Source of the DNA: an uncultured bacterium
GTDB lineage: Bacteria > Cyanobacteriota > Vampirovibrionia > Gastranaerophilales > Gastranaerophilaceae
Length of the DNA: 25,457 nt
Assembly (NCBI GenBank): GCA_900549855.1
Contig: URPS01000030.1
Coordinates: forward strand, 1-25,457
Reading direction: 5' to 3'
Shown: in pieces, positions 8,559 to 16,235 of the stretch
Position numbering within the stretch: the first letter of the stretch is position 1
Layout of the letters: each line of letters opens with the position of its first letter
The notes under the pieces: generated by a model
Seen by the model: only the letters and a program-made list of their open reading frames with translations
What the model was told of the DNA's origin: nothing
The model's database searches: none
Program-made: the position numbers and the translations under genes

Positions 8559-9158
8559 TCACTGCTCGGGCTTTTCGTCTTCAACATACTGAACAAAAGC
8601 GTAAGCGTTGAAATCTAAGCAGCCTGCGATAATTTTTACAAATTGTTCGTTATAAGGAACCAACTTTACAAAATCTATGCTATCCGAATCATAATCATCA
8701 TTTGTTTCACTTGCTCTAACTTTACCTTTAAAATACTGTGATTGATAAAACATAAGAAAAATATTGTTCTCTTCGTCTTTTTTAGCAATTATTTTGTAAA
8801 ATCCCTTTTCTAATATTTGCCCATCAATAACTAAATTTACCGGTATATTTAACAAAAGACCCTCATCCGTCTTTTTTAACGGATCAAGACTTTTGATTTC
8901 ACTATTAGGATTCAAATCAGGATGTAAGCTAGTTCCACCACCACCGATTTTCCTAATCAAACGTTTGCGCTGTCTGGCTTCTTTTTTCTTTTGATTTTTC
9001 TCTAACGTGTCAATTGCTTGTTCAAATTCTTTATTTGTAATTGATTTTTGTCCATCCCAAGCTTTATCAAGACCTGAAAAATCATCCCAATCTTCTGCAT
9101 AACAAAGTGGAACAACTCCAAGCATAAATATTAAAAGCGTTATAAAAATTCTCTTCAT
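8559..9158 (-). CDS. Secreted hypothetical protein
   Basis: A 199-aa protein starting MKRIFITLLIFMLGVVPLCYAEDWDD, with a clear signal peptide cleaved near YA-ED. The longer frame to 9176 begins with TTG and is less likely. The mature part has a charged region with KKKEARQRKRLIRK (~55-70), then a compact domain containing VDGQILEKGFYKIIAKKDE, reminiscent of small periplasmic proteins of unknown function. I recognise no family. No Shine-Dalgarno is visible; AATAAT lies 6 nt upstream of the ATG, so the mRNA may be leaderless. It faces away from the TPR gene at 9271. Confidence 0.75.
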   Translation of the reverse strand: MKRIFITLLIFMLGVVPLCYAEDWDDFSGLDKAWDGQKSITNKEFEQAIDTLEKNQKKKEARQRKRLIRKIGGGGTSLHPDLNPNSEIKSLDPLKKTDEGLLLNIPVNLVIDGQILEKGFYKIIAKKDEENNIFLMFYQSQYFKGKVRASETNDDYDSDSIDFVKLVPYNEQFVKIIAGCLDFNAYAFVQYVEDEKPEQ

Positions 9159-9210
9159 ATATTTATTATTTAACAAAAGAACTTAAAAAGTAAATATTTT
9201 ACTTAAAACT

Positions 9211-9238
9211 TTTACTTTTCAGTAATATCGTGTATAAT
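9211..9238 (+). promoter_or_regulatory. Sigma-70-type promoter of the TPR gene
   Basis: TATAAT at 9233-9238 with TTTACT at 9211-9216, 16-bp spacing. The start codon is 33 bp downstream of the -10 box and has its own ribosome site (AGAAGAGAG, 9257-9265), giving a normal short leader. Confidence 0.6.
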
Positions 9239-9270
9239 GGGTATTAAAGATACAAAAGAAGAGAGTTTTG

Positions 9271-10932
9271 ATGTTGGATACCAATGTAATAATCATTATT
9301 GTGGCTTTTGTGGTTGCTATTGCAGCCATCTACATTTTGTATTCAATAATTCTTTTTCAAGGCGGTTCCGGCAAAAAGGGCGAAGAACTCCAACTTTCAA
9401 CTAAAAACATCCTAGAACAAGTACAGGTTCTTTATGATAAGCAAGAATACACTTTGGTTCAGCTTTTAGCGACAAAATATTTGGATAGAGTCCCAGGGCA
9501 CATTGACGTTCGTGTTTATTTGGCAAAAGCTTATTTTGCTGATAGAAAATATAATCAGGCAATTAAGCAATGTTCTATTATATTAAAGAAAAAGCCAAAC
9601 AGCATTGATACAAGAAGAGTACTTGGCGATTGTTATATCAAAAAACAAGCTCTTATGAAAGCTATTAAAGAGTATGAATTCTTATTTGAGAAAAATAGAA
9701 ACGATAAAGAAATTGTTAGGACTCTTGCGGAATTATACAGAGAAACGGATCAAATATTTTCTTCAATTAATGCTTATCAAGTTCTTTCGGATTTATTGGA
9801 TTTGGATGAAGAAATTGCAGAAGTTCAATCTATACTTGCGGAGCTAAATGAAGAGGCGCACGATTATCCTGCTGCGTTTGAAGCTTATAAAAGAAGACTG
9901 GGAATTTATCCTACAGATATTGATACAAATAAAAAGTTGACAGAACTTTATATCAAAATTAAGAATTTTCCAATTGCGATTGAAACTCTTTTGTACATGT
10001 TAACATTTGTTAATGATGCAAAGAATTTACTTTGGGTATACGAAACATTGGTTTCTTTATATGTAGAAACAGAAGATTATGAGAAGGCTATTGAATATTC
10101 AGAAAAGCTTTTGGATGTTCAAGGTGCCGATAATTTTAAAATTCGTAATGATATTGCAGGTTTCAATATTAAACTCAAGCGTTATATGGAAGGTGTTTCT
10201 ATTCTGGAAGATTTAGCAATGATGTCACAAAACGGATTTGATGTAACTTTGGAACTGGCTGATGCTTATATTCAACAGAAAGAATATCAAAAAGCTCTGG
10301 ATAAATATAAATTATTGATGGACAAAGCAACTCCAAGAGAAGCAAAAACTTTGAATCTGCTTTTCTGCGAGCTTTATATCAAATGGGGAGTTGAGATGGC
10401 AGAACAGAAAAAGTATGACGAGTCTTTTGAGTATTTGAAAGATGCCTCTCAATATAACACTCTTAATCCTGAAATTTATTATTATGTTGCAAAAAATCAT
10501 TATCAATTGAGAAATTATACATCTTGTATTGAAGCTATAAACAAGGCTTTGGAATATGATAAACGTGGAGATGAAAAGCCTAAATACTTGTTATTATTAT
10601 CAGATGCACACCACCAGTTAGGCAATTTCTTTGAAGAAAAGAAATCTTTAACAGATTTATTGAAAGTGGATGAAAAAAATGCTGAAGGACTATATCGTGT
10701 GGGCTTAATGTACGCAGCACAACATGATATTAAAAATGCCGAGGAGTCATTTAAAAAAGCCCTTGTATATAAGCCTGATTTAATTCAGGCTAAATACAAT
10801 TTGGCTCTTTTGTATGAAAATAATAATAGAGATAAAGCAAAGGAACTTTATATAGAAATTCTAGAGCAAGATCCTTCTTATGAAGAAGCAAAAAATGCTC
10901 TTGCGGATTTATCAACTTCAGAACTTTTCTAA
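9271..10932 (+). CDS. Membrane-anchored tetratricopeptide-repeat protein
   Basis: A 553-aa protein. One N-terminal membrane helix (about 5-30, IIIIVAFVVAIAAIYILYSI) anchors a large domain made of TPR repeats that run to the C terminus. Repeat units are visible as DVRVYLAKAYFADRKYNQAI, then TRRVLGDCYIKKQALMKAI, up to LIQAKYNLALLYENNNRDKA. TPR solenoids bind other proteins, and such anchored TPR proteins often organise envelope or pilus complexes, but the partner is unknown. ATG 9271 was preferred over TTG 9268 because AGAAGAGAG ends 5 nt before it. It is monocistronic. Confidence 0.88.
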   Translation: MLDTNVIIIIVAFVVAIAAIYILYSIILFQGGSGKKGEELQLSTKNILEQVQVLYDKQEYTLVQLLATKYLDRVPGHIDVRVYLAKAYFADRKYNQAIKQCSIILKKKPNSIDTRRVLGDCYIKKQALMKAIKEYEFLFEKNRNDKEIVRTLAELYRETDQIFSSINAYQVLSDLLDLDEEIAEVQSILAELNEEAHDYPAAFEAYKRRLGIYPTDIDTNKKLTELYIKIKNFPIAIETLLYMLTFVNDAKNLLWVYETLVSLYVETEDYEKAIEYSEKLLDVQGADNFKIRNDIAGFNIKLKRYMEGVSILEDLAMMSQNGFDVTLELADAYIQQKEYQKALDKYKLLMDKATPREAKTLNLLFCELYIKWGVEMAEQKKYDESFEYLKDASQYNTLNPEIYYYVAKNHYQLRNYTSCIEAINKALEYDKRGDEKPKYLLLLSDAHHQLGNFFEEKKSLTDLLKVDEKNAEGLYRVGLMYAAQHDIKNAEESFKKALVYKPDLIQAKYNLALLYENNNRDKAKELYIEILEQDPSYEEAKNALADLSTSELF

Positions 10933-10937
10933 ATATT

Positions 10938-11111
10938 CTAAATATCTTCCGGCAAATAAATAACTGTGTCACTTAAATAATTTCTGGTATCTTCTGCAGA
11001 AGAAAATCTTGGTACAATATTTTGGTAATCACGTACTACAGATAAAATATCATCAACAGACATTTTAATAATTCTTCTTCCGCCATTTTCTGATTCAATG
11101 ATTCTTGCCAT
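10938..11111 (-). CDS. Small hypothetical protein, 57 aa
   Basis: The protein starts MARIIESENGGRRIIKMSVD and continues through a helix (DDILSVVRDYQNIVPRF) to an acidic end (VIYLPEDI). ATG 11111 is chosen over a longer frame because GAGAGG lies 5-6 nt upstream of it. No signal peptide, metal-binding or DNA-binding motif is evident. It converges with the TPR gene, the two stop codons being only 5 bp apart. I do not recognise the family. The strong ribosome site and the coding-like composition support a real gene. Confidence 0.6.
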   Translation of the reverse strand: MARIIESENGGRRIIKMSVDDILSVVRDYQNIVPRFSSAEDTRNYLSDTVIYLPEDI

Positions 11112-11175
11112 TTTTACCTCTCTTGCTACAAGCAATCAGATACAGATCCCTTTGAGGTTGTATTTTATCCTCGCC

Positions 11176-11362
11176 CCTTGTTAGAGGTGCTACACACGTA
11201 GAAAAGTTACAAGATTATTTCTTTTCACTCTTCATTCCTTGTTGGAGGTGCTACGCACGTAGAAATGTTACGAGATTGTTTCTTTTCACTCTTCATTCCT
11301 TGTTGGAAGTGTTACGCACGTAGAAATGTTCAGAGTTTATCTCTCCCCACCCCTCGCCCCTT
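11176..11362. repeat. 61-bp tandem repeat, about three copies
   Basis: The units begin near 11176 (cctTGTTAGAGG), 11237 (ccTTGTTGGAGG) and 11298 (cctTGTTGGAAG), with exact 61-bp spacing. A fourth, degenerate start (ccTTGTGGGAG) follows at 11359, again 61 bp on, where the sequence passes into the palindromic element. Units two and three are nearly identical. Each contains the overlapping inverted repeats GTGC-TAC-GCAC and CTACG-CA-CGTAG (variants in copies 1 and 3). The set lies in the 374-bp gene-free stretch between 11111 and 11486. Confidence 0.8.
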
Positions 11363-11424
11363 GTGGGAGAGGGTAGAATTTCAAGTTGAGCTGTGCGAAA
11401 CTTAGAAATTCGGGTGAGGGGGAA
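11341..11424. repeat. Long imperfect palindrome, REP/MITE-like
   Basis: CCCCTCGCCC (11350-11359) pairs with GGGTGAGGGG (11412-11421, one G-U), and GAATTTCAAGTT (11376-11387) pairs with AACTTAGAAATTC (11399-11411, one bulge). A third hairpin, CTCTCCC/GGGAGAG, joins 11341-11347 to 11365-11371. Such GC-edged palindromes in AT-rich intergenic DNA usually belong to dispersed repeat families. No ORF is present. It lies just beyond the end of the PPTase gene (minus strand). Confidence 0.7.
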
Positions 11425-11485
11425 TCCAGTATTCTTTTTGCTTGTAACAATATTAACGGCAAAAAATTATAAAACTTTAGAAATA

Positions 11486-12019
11486 TCAAGCGTTTGCGTT
11501 AGGAAACACTTCTCCGCTTTGAATATAAATTTCAAACTCTTCTTGAATATTTACACTAGCTGCAGTAATAATATATTCATCAAAGTGGTACTTTTTAAAC
11601 TTTTGAGCAGGTTTTCCTAATTTATATTCTGCTTCATACTTTGTCCATTCATTGTAAAACTCTTCCAAGGTATTACACTTAAACCCCATTCTTTTTGAAA
11701 TTTCACCAAAGTCACGAAGCTTAATTTTTTCGATATCAATACCGCAGTCATAATTAGAAAAACCAAGGGCAATAAAATCATTACTATGACTTATACTAAA
11801 AAATTTTTCACGGCTTTTTAAGAACGGTTTTTTCCCATTGAAAATTATTTCTCTATTTTCAATACCGTAAAAATCTCTTAATATTCTGTCTACCATTAGA
11901 TATGAAAAACAATGCTCATTCCATTTTTTAGGATTACTGATTTCTTTTTTTTGAAATTGTTTCAATAAATCCATGTGTACGTTGTCTGCATCAATGATTT
12001 CTATTACAAATATGTCCAT
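11486..12019 (-). CDS. 4'-phosphopantetheinyl transferase, Sfp type
   Basis: A 177-aa enzyme that would transfer 4'-phosphopantetheine from CoA to the serine of acyl or peptidyl carrier proteins. Family motifs in order: GKKPFL at 62-67, FSISHS at 74-79, GIDIEKI at 93-99 with the Mg-binding Asp/Glu (D95, E97), and the WTKYEAEYK motif at 125-133 containing the third metal-binding Glu (E129). The protein is shorter than the ~220-aa Sfp but longer than AcpS, so it belongs to the compact Sfp-like group. No carrier protein or synthase gene is nearby. There is no Shine-Dalgarno; a TATAAT ends 7 nt upstream of the ATG, which suggests a leaderless transcript. The fusA terminators lie directly upstream. 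Confidence 0.88.
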   Translation of the reverse strand: MDIFVIEIIDADNVHMDLLKQFQKKEISNPKKWNEHCFSYLMVDRILRDFYGIENREIIFNGKKPFLKSREKFFSISHSNDFIALGFSNYDCGIDIEKIKLRDFGEISKRMGFKCNTLEEFYNEWTKYEAEYKLGKPAQKFKKYHFDEYIITAASVNIQEEFEIYIQSGEVFPNANA

Positions 12020-12026
12020 GAGATTT

Positions 12027-12037
12027 ATTATATTATA
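12027..12037 (-). promoter_or_regulatory. Double TATAAT box upstream of the PPTase start
   Basis: Two overlapping TATAAT sequences on the minus strand (12037-12032 and 12032-12027); the nearer ends 7 nt before the ATG at 12019. No good -35 hexamer is seen; the region is occupied by the upstream terminator hairpin. Transcription from the nearer box would start at or almost at the ATG. Confidence 0.45.
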
Positions 12038-12076
12038 AAAAGGTTATTGGTGCATCATTATATGCACCAATAACCT
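12037..12076 (-). terminator. Second hairpin after fusA, 14-bp perfect stem
   Basis: The 14-base arms 12041-12054 and 12063-12076 are perfectly complementary with an 8-nt loop; TTTTT follows on the minus strand (12041-12037). Preceded by an A-run, it has full intrinsic-terminator form and backs up the hairpin at 12085-12115. Confidence 0.75.
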
Positions 12077-12115
12077 AAAAAAACACCAAAGGCGGCTCGA
12101 AGAGGCGCCTTTGGT
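12077..12115 (-). terminator. fusA: fusA intrinsic terminator
   Basis: CGCCTTTGGT and its complement form a 10-bp stem (arms 12085-12094 and 12106-12115) with an inner CTC/GAG pairing; on the minus strand it is followed by GTTTTTTT. It begins 26 bp after the fusA stop codon. Confidence 0.85.
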
Positions 12116-12141
12116 AATAAATATCTTCTGCTATCAAAAAA

Positions 12142-14229
12142 CTACTTAGAAGAACCAGCCTTCTCAATAATTTCTTTTTCAATATTAGCAGGAACTTGGT
12201 CATAGTTGTGGAATTCCATAGAGAATGTACCACGACCTTGAGTGTTAGATCTCAAGTCTGTTGCGTAACCGAACATGTTAGCCAATGGAACTAATGCTCT
12301 AACGATTACGTTACCAGTGTTACCTTGTGGTTCTTGACCTTCAACACGACCACGTCTTCTTGAAATATCACCGATGATTGTACCTGTGAATTCATCAGGA
12401 ATTTCAATCTCAACTTTCATCATAGGTTCAAGGATACAAGGTTGAGCTTTTCTACAACCTTCTTTGATAGCCATAGAACCGGCAATCTTGAACGCCATTT
12501 CAGAAGAGTCAACTTCGTGGTATGAACCATCATAAAGTTCAACTTTAACGTCTATCATAGGATATCCAGCTAAGATACCGCCTTCAAGAGCTTCTTCCAT
12601 ACCTTTTCTTGCAGGTTCAATGTATTCTCTAGGAATAGCACCACCGACGATTTTGTTTTCAAATACAAATCCTGCATTTTCTTCTGCTGGAGAAATTCTA
12701 ACTTTAACGTGACCATATTGACCTTTACCACCTGATTGACGAACAAATTTAGAATCTTGATCAGCGTTTCCTCTGATTGTTTCTCTGTAAGCAACTTGTG
12801 GTTTACCAATGTTAGCTTCGACTTTGAATTCTCTTAACATACGGTCAACGATGATGTCTAAGTGAAGTTCACCCATACCAGAAATGATTGTTTGACCAGT
12901 TTCTGTATCAGATTTAACTCTGAATGATGGATCTTCTTCTGCAAGTTTTTGAAGAGCGATACCCATTTTATCTTGGTCAGCTTTTGTTTTTGGTTCAATA
13001 GCTACAGAAATAACTGGTTCTGGGAATGTCATTCTTTCCAAGATAATTGGAGCTTTTTCATCACATAATGTATCACCGGTTGTTGTATCTTTCAAACCAA
13101 CTGCTGCACAAATGTCACCAGCGTAAACTTCAGTTTCTTCAAGTCTTTGGTCAGCATACATACGAACCAATCTTGAAATACGTTCTTTCTTGCCGTTAGT
13201 TGAGTTAAGAACGTAAGAACCAGAAGTGATAACACCAGAGTAAACTCTTAAGAATGTTAATCTACCTACGAATGGGTCAGTCATAACCTTGAATGAAAGA
13301 GCTGAGAATGGTTCAGAGTCAGAAGAATGTCTTTCAACTTTTGTTCCGTCTTCTAATTCACCTTCGATAGCTTTTACATCTACCGGTGATGGCATATAAT
13401 CAACAACTGCGTTTAATAATAATTGAACACCTTTGTTTTTGAACGCTGTACCACAAGTTACAGGAACGATTTTGTTGTCACAAACTGCTTTTCTTAATGC
13501 AGCTTTTAATTCATCAATAGTGATTGAATCAGGATCTTCAAAGAATTTTTCCATCAAAGCATCGTCTTCAGCAGCAATTGCTTCAACCATAGCATCGTGG
13601 TATTCTTTTGCTTTTTCGGCCATATCAGCAGGAATATCTTCTTCCTTAATATCTGTACCTAAGTCATTTGTATAAATTTCAGCTTTCATTGTCATCAAGT
13701 CAATCAAACCTGTGAATTTATCTTCAGCACCGATAGGTAATTGAAGAGGAACAGCGTTAGCACCTAATCTGTTTTTGATTTGGTCTACAACTCTGTAGAA
13801 ATCTGCACCTGTTCTGTCCATTTTGTTTACGAATACCATTCTAGGTACTTCGTATCTGTTAGCTTGACGCCAAACTGTTTCAGATTGTGATTGAACACCA
13901 CCAACTGCACAGAATACAGCAACAACACCGTCTAATACACGAAGTGAACGTTCTACTTCAATTGTGAAGTCAACGTGCCCAGGGGTATCAATGATGTTGA
14001 TTTGGTGTCCTTTCCAAGTAGCTGTAACAGCTGCTGATTGGATTGTGATACCTCTTTCTTTTTCTTGTTCCATAAAGTCAGTTACAGCTGCACCATCGTG
14101 AGTTTCACCGATTTTATGTGTTTTACCTGTATAGAACAGGATACGTTCAGTTGTAGTGGTTTTACCTGCATCGATGTGAGCAGCAATACCAATATTTCTG
14201 ATCTTTTCTAATGGAGTTTTTCTAGCCAT
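12142..14229 (-). CDS. fusA: Translation elongation factor G
   Basis: A 695-aa GTPase that drives ribosome translocation. G-domain motifs are intact: AHIDAGKT at 17-24 (P-loop), switch I RGITI at 59-63, DTPGH at 81-85, NKMD at 135-138. Domains II-V follow at full family length, including the domain III/IV strings GMGELHLDII and GKGQYGHV. AAGGAA precedes the ATG. The gene is monocistronic, set off by terminators on both sides rather than lying in the usual str operon with rpsL, rpsG and tuf. Codon use is biased to common codons as expected for a highly expressed gene. The assignment to canonical EF-G rather than a tetracycline-resistance relative follows from the continuous match to fusA motifs. 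Confidence 0.97.
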   Translation of the reverse strand: MARKTPLEKIRNIGIAAHIDAGKTTTTERILFYTGKTHKIGETHDGAAVTDFMEQEKERGITIQSAAVTATWKGHQINIIDTPGHVDFTIEVERSLRVLDGVVAVFCAVGGVQSQSETVWRQANRYEVPRMVFVNKMDRTGADFYRVVDQIKNRLGANAVPLQLPIGAEDKFTGLIDLMTMKAEIYTNDLGTDIKEEDIPADMAEKAKEYHDAMVEAIAAEDDALMEKFFEDPDSITIDELKAALRKAVCDNKIVPVTCGTAFKNKGVQLLLNAVVDYMPSPVDVKAIEGELEDGTKVERHSSDSEPFSALSFKVMTDPFVGRLTFLRVYSGVITSGSYVLNSTNGKKERISRLVRMYADQRLEETEVYAGDICAAVGLKDTTTGDTLCDEKAPIILERMTFPEPVISVAIEPKTKADQDKMGIALQKLAEEDPSFRVKSDTETGQTIISGMGELHLDIIVDRMLREFKVEANIGKPQVAYRETIRGNADQDSKFVRQSGGKGQYGHVKVRISPAEENAGFVFENKIVGGAIPREYIEPARKGMEEALEGGILAGYPMIDVKVELYDGSYHEVDSSEMAFKIAGSMAIKEGCRKAQPCILEPMMKVEIEIPDEFTGTIIGDISRRRGRVEGQEPQGNTGNVIVRALVPLANMFGYATDLRSNTQGRGTFSMEFHNYDQVPANIEKEIIEKAGSSK

Positions 14230-14360
14230 TTTCTTAGTTTCCTTTATATTTTTACTACTACTATTTACTACTGTCGCCAGTATAGATATTGTCGCATGAA
14301 CATGTTTTCAGTACAAGTGGCAATAAAATTGTTGGTTTTTGGTTATTTTTTAATGCCAAA

Positions 14361-14392
14361 AGAAAAAAGGCGAAGTGTAAGTGCTCCGCCTT
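14361..14392 (-). terminator. tpiA: tpiA intrinsic terminator
   Basis: AAGGCGGAG and CTTCGCCTT (minus strand, arms 14392-14384 and 14375-14367) form a 9-bp stem with one G-U pair, followed by TTTTTTCTT. It lies 35 bp after the tpiA stop codon and separates tpiA from fusA. Confidence 0.8.
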
Positions 14393-14426
14393 CTTCAATC
14401 TCTGTTAATTTTGTAATTTACAAAAC

Positions 14427-15221
14427 TTATACACTAACTTTCATTGTATTAGCAATGATTTCGTTAAAGCTGTCAGCTTTCAAGCTAGCGCCACCAACCA
14501 AAGCTCCGTCGATGTCAGATTGTGACATTTGTTCTTCGATTGTATTAGGTTTTACAGAACCACCGTAAAGAATTCTGATTGAATCACCGGCAGAAGTTGA
14601 AGAAACTTCTTTAACAACATTTCTAATCATAGCAATAACTCTGTTAGCTTCTTTGCTGTCGCAAGTTTTACCGGTACCGATAGCCCAGATTGGTTCGTAA
14701 GCGATAACTGATTTTGCAACTTCTTCTTCTGATAAACCGTTTAAAGCAGCTCTGATTTGAGATGCGATGTGTTCATCAGTAACACCAGCTTCTCTTTGTT
14801 CAAGAGTTTCACCACAGCAGATGATAGGAATTAAACCGCCAGCTAAGATTGCTTTAGCCTTTTTGTTAATCATTTCGTCTGTTTCAGAGAAGTATTGTCT
14901 TCTTTCTGAGTGACCGATGATAACGTGTGAGCAACCTGCATCAGCTAACATTTCTACAGAAACTTCACCAGTGAAAGCACCTGATTTTTCCCAGTGACAG
15001 TTTTGACCTGCGATAGCGATTTTATCGCATCCAGAACCACAAGAACATTTTTCGCTGTTTACAACGCTCAATGAAGTGAATACAGGAGCTATAACGATTT
15101 CTGGCAATTGTTCTGCTGAAAAATCTTTAGCAAAATTCTTTATACCTTGTACCAATGCTTTAGCATCAGATTGAAGTAAATTCATTTTCCAGTTTCCTGC
15201 AATAATTGGTTTTCTTGACAT
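14427..15221 (-). CDS. tpiA: Triosephosphate isomerase
   Basis: A 264-aa (beta/alpha)8 enzyme that interconverts dihydroxyacetone phosphate and glyceraldehyde 3-phosphate. Catalytic residues are all present: N10 and K12 in GNWKMN, H104 in IIGHSERR, E176 in AYEPIWAIGTG; the phosphate loop LYGGSV is at 218-223. GAAGGAG lies 6 nt upstream of the ATG. It is slightly longer than the ~250-aa norm because of a loop at 58-67 (EKCSCGSGCD) holding three cysteines before the GQN strand (72-74). It is followed by its own terminator and is monocistronic. Confidence 0.97.
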   Translation of the reverse strand: MSRKPIIAGNWKMNLLQSDAKALVQGIKNFAKDFSAEQLPEIVIAPVFTSLSVVNSEKCSCGSGCDKIAIAGQNCHWEKSGAFTGEVSVEMLADAGCSHVIIGHSERRQYFSETDEMINKKAKAILAGGLIPIICCGETLEQREAGVTDEHIASQIRAALNGLSEEEVAKSVIAYEPIWAIGTGKTCDSKEANRVIAMIRNVVKEVSSTSAGDSIRILYGGSVKPNTIEEQMSQSDIDGALVGGASLKADSFNEIIANTMKVSV

Positions 15222-15334
15222 AATTTTCTCCTTCTTTAGGCAAAGCCTTCTATTTTAAGACCTACCTTTTATTATTTCTATACTTGAATATTAGAATAAA
15301 CGCAAATAAAAGTAAATAAGTCCTCAGTAAAAAA

Positions 15335-15364
15335 TGAACAATTCCCGCTATTTTTCGTTATACT
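15335..15364 (+). promoter_or_regulatory. Promoter of the sigma/anti-sigma operon, with ECF-like elements
   Basis: GAAC (15336-15339) and CGTT (15356-15359) are 16 bp apart, the layout of many ECF sigma promoters. Overlapping it, TGAACA (15335-15340) and TATACT (15359-15364) 18 bp apart could serve the housekeeping sigma. An autoregulated promoter is what one expects for an ECF operon. GAGG (15371-15374) is the ribosome site for the first gene. Confidence 0.5.
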
Positions 15365-15381
15365 AGTATAGAGGTCATATT

Positions 15382-15729
15382 ATGGATAAGAAATGTTCAA
15401 AATACGAAGGATTATTTGTTTTTTCTGACGAAGAAACGTTGAAATCGCATCTTAACGAATGTGAAGAATGCCGTTTGGAGCAGGAAAAAATGGACAAAGT
15501 TTCTGATTTAATAAATGAAGTAAAATTTTATTATCACGCAAAAAGAAAAAGAAAACCTTTTCTAAAAGCTGCTTGTGTTGCAATATTTTTGTTGTTCACA
15601 ACTGTAACTTTCGGCATTTATGAAAACTACGATGTTATGATGGATACTTTACAATATGGTGAAACACTTTCAGCAGAGGATTTAGGATTTCCTGTAGATT
15701 CTTACGGGCTCATTGCGGTGGATGAATGA
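15382..15729 (+). CDS. Zinc-containing anti-sigma factor
   Basis: A 115-aa bitopic protein. The N-terminal cytoplasmic part has the HxxxCxxC motif of zinc anti-sigma (ZAS) domains: H24, C28, C31 in HLNECEEC, with another Cys at position 5. A basic stretch (HAKRKRKPF) precedes a single membrane helix at ~61-81 (LKAACVAIFLLFTTVTFGIY), and a short extracytoplasmic tail of ~34 residues follows. ZAS proteins hold the cognate sigma factor at the membrane until an envelope signal releases it. The stop codon overlaps the start of the sigma gene by 4 bp (ATGA). In most such operons the sigma gene comes first; here the order is reversed. The short periplasmic domain leaves little room for a ligand-binding sensor. 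Confidence 0.8.
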   Translation: MDKKCSKYEGLFVFSDEETLKSHLNECEECRLEQEKMDKVSDLINEVKFYYHAKRKRKPFLKAACVAIFLLFTTVTFGIYENYDVMMDTLQYGETLSAEDLGFPVDSYGLIAVDE

Positions 15730-16223
15730 ATTTTAACGAAATAATAGAAACAAATAAAAACAACATAAAAAATATAATAAGACTTATTACAAAAAGTGAA
15801 AACGAGGACTTGGAGCAGGAAGTCTATATTAAGCTGTGGAAAAATTCTGATAAATATAAAGAACAAGGTTCAATGAAAAGTTGGATTGGCACTATTGCAA
15901 AAAATACTTCAAAGGATTATTTGAAATCAGCAATGGTTAGAAATGAACAAAATTCAACTTCTGATGAGTTTGTGATAACAAGTATAAAAGACAAGAAAAC
16001 AACACCGGAAGATAGAGTTTTGGCGAGCGAACGCCAAAAAAGAATTATTAAAGCAATTGACAGTTTAAAGCCTAAACTTCGTGAAACTATTATGCTATGC
16101 GAAATTTACGGTTACACTTATGAAGAGGCTGCGGAAAAACTCAATTGCCCAATTGGAACAATAAAATCAAGAATTTATAACGCAAAAAAAGAATTAGCAG
16201 AAAAATTAGAAGATTTATTATAG
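15726..16223 (+). CDS. ECF-family RNA polymerase sigma factor
   Basis: A 165-aa sigma-70 family protein of ECF size. Region 2 spans ~10-70 (NEDLEQEVYIKLWKN, then SMKSWIGTIAKNTSKDYL), which binds core and the -10 element. Region 4 spans ~110-162 (SLKPKLRETIMLCEIYGYTY, then EEAAEKLNCPIGTIKSRIYN), a helix-turn-helix that reads the -35 element. Regions 1 and 3 are absent. Translational coupling to the anti-sigma gene (4-bp overlap) and the LTxxQ gene 12 bp downstream point to an envelope-stress regulon. The promoter upstream of the operon has GAAC-N16-CGTT elements, compatible with autoregulation. Confidence 0.92.
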   Translation: MNFNEIIETNKNNIKNIIRLITKSENEDLEQEVYIKLWKNSDKYKEQGSMKSWIGTIAKNTSKDYLKSAMVRNEQNSTSDEFVITSIKDKKTTPEDRVLASERQKRIIKAIDSLKPKLRETIMLCEIYGYTYEEAAEKLNCPIGTIKSRIYNAKKELAEKLEDLL

Positions 16224-16235
16224 AAAGGTATTAAA

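Noticed and set aside
11176..11362. CRISPR array from regularly spaced repeats
   Set aside because: The 61-bp units are tandem along their whole length with no unique spacers between short repeats, and no cas genes are nearby.
14296..14568. 90-aa + strand ORF across the fusA/tpiA gap
   Set aside because: Crosses the tpiA terminator and the tpiA coding end; no ribosome site.
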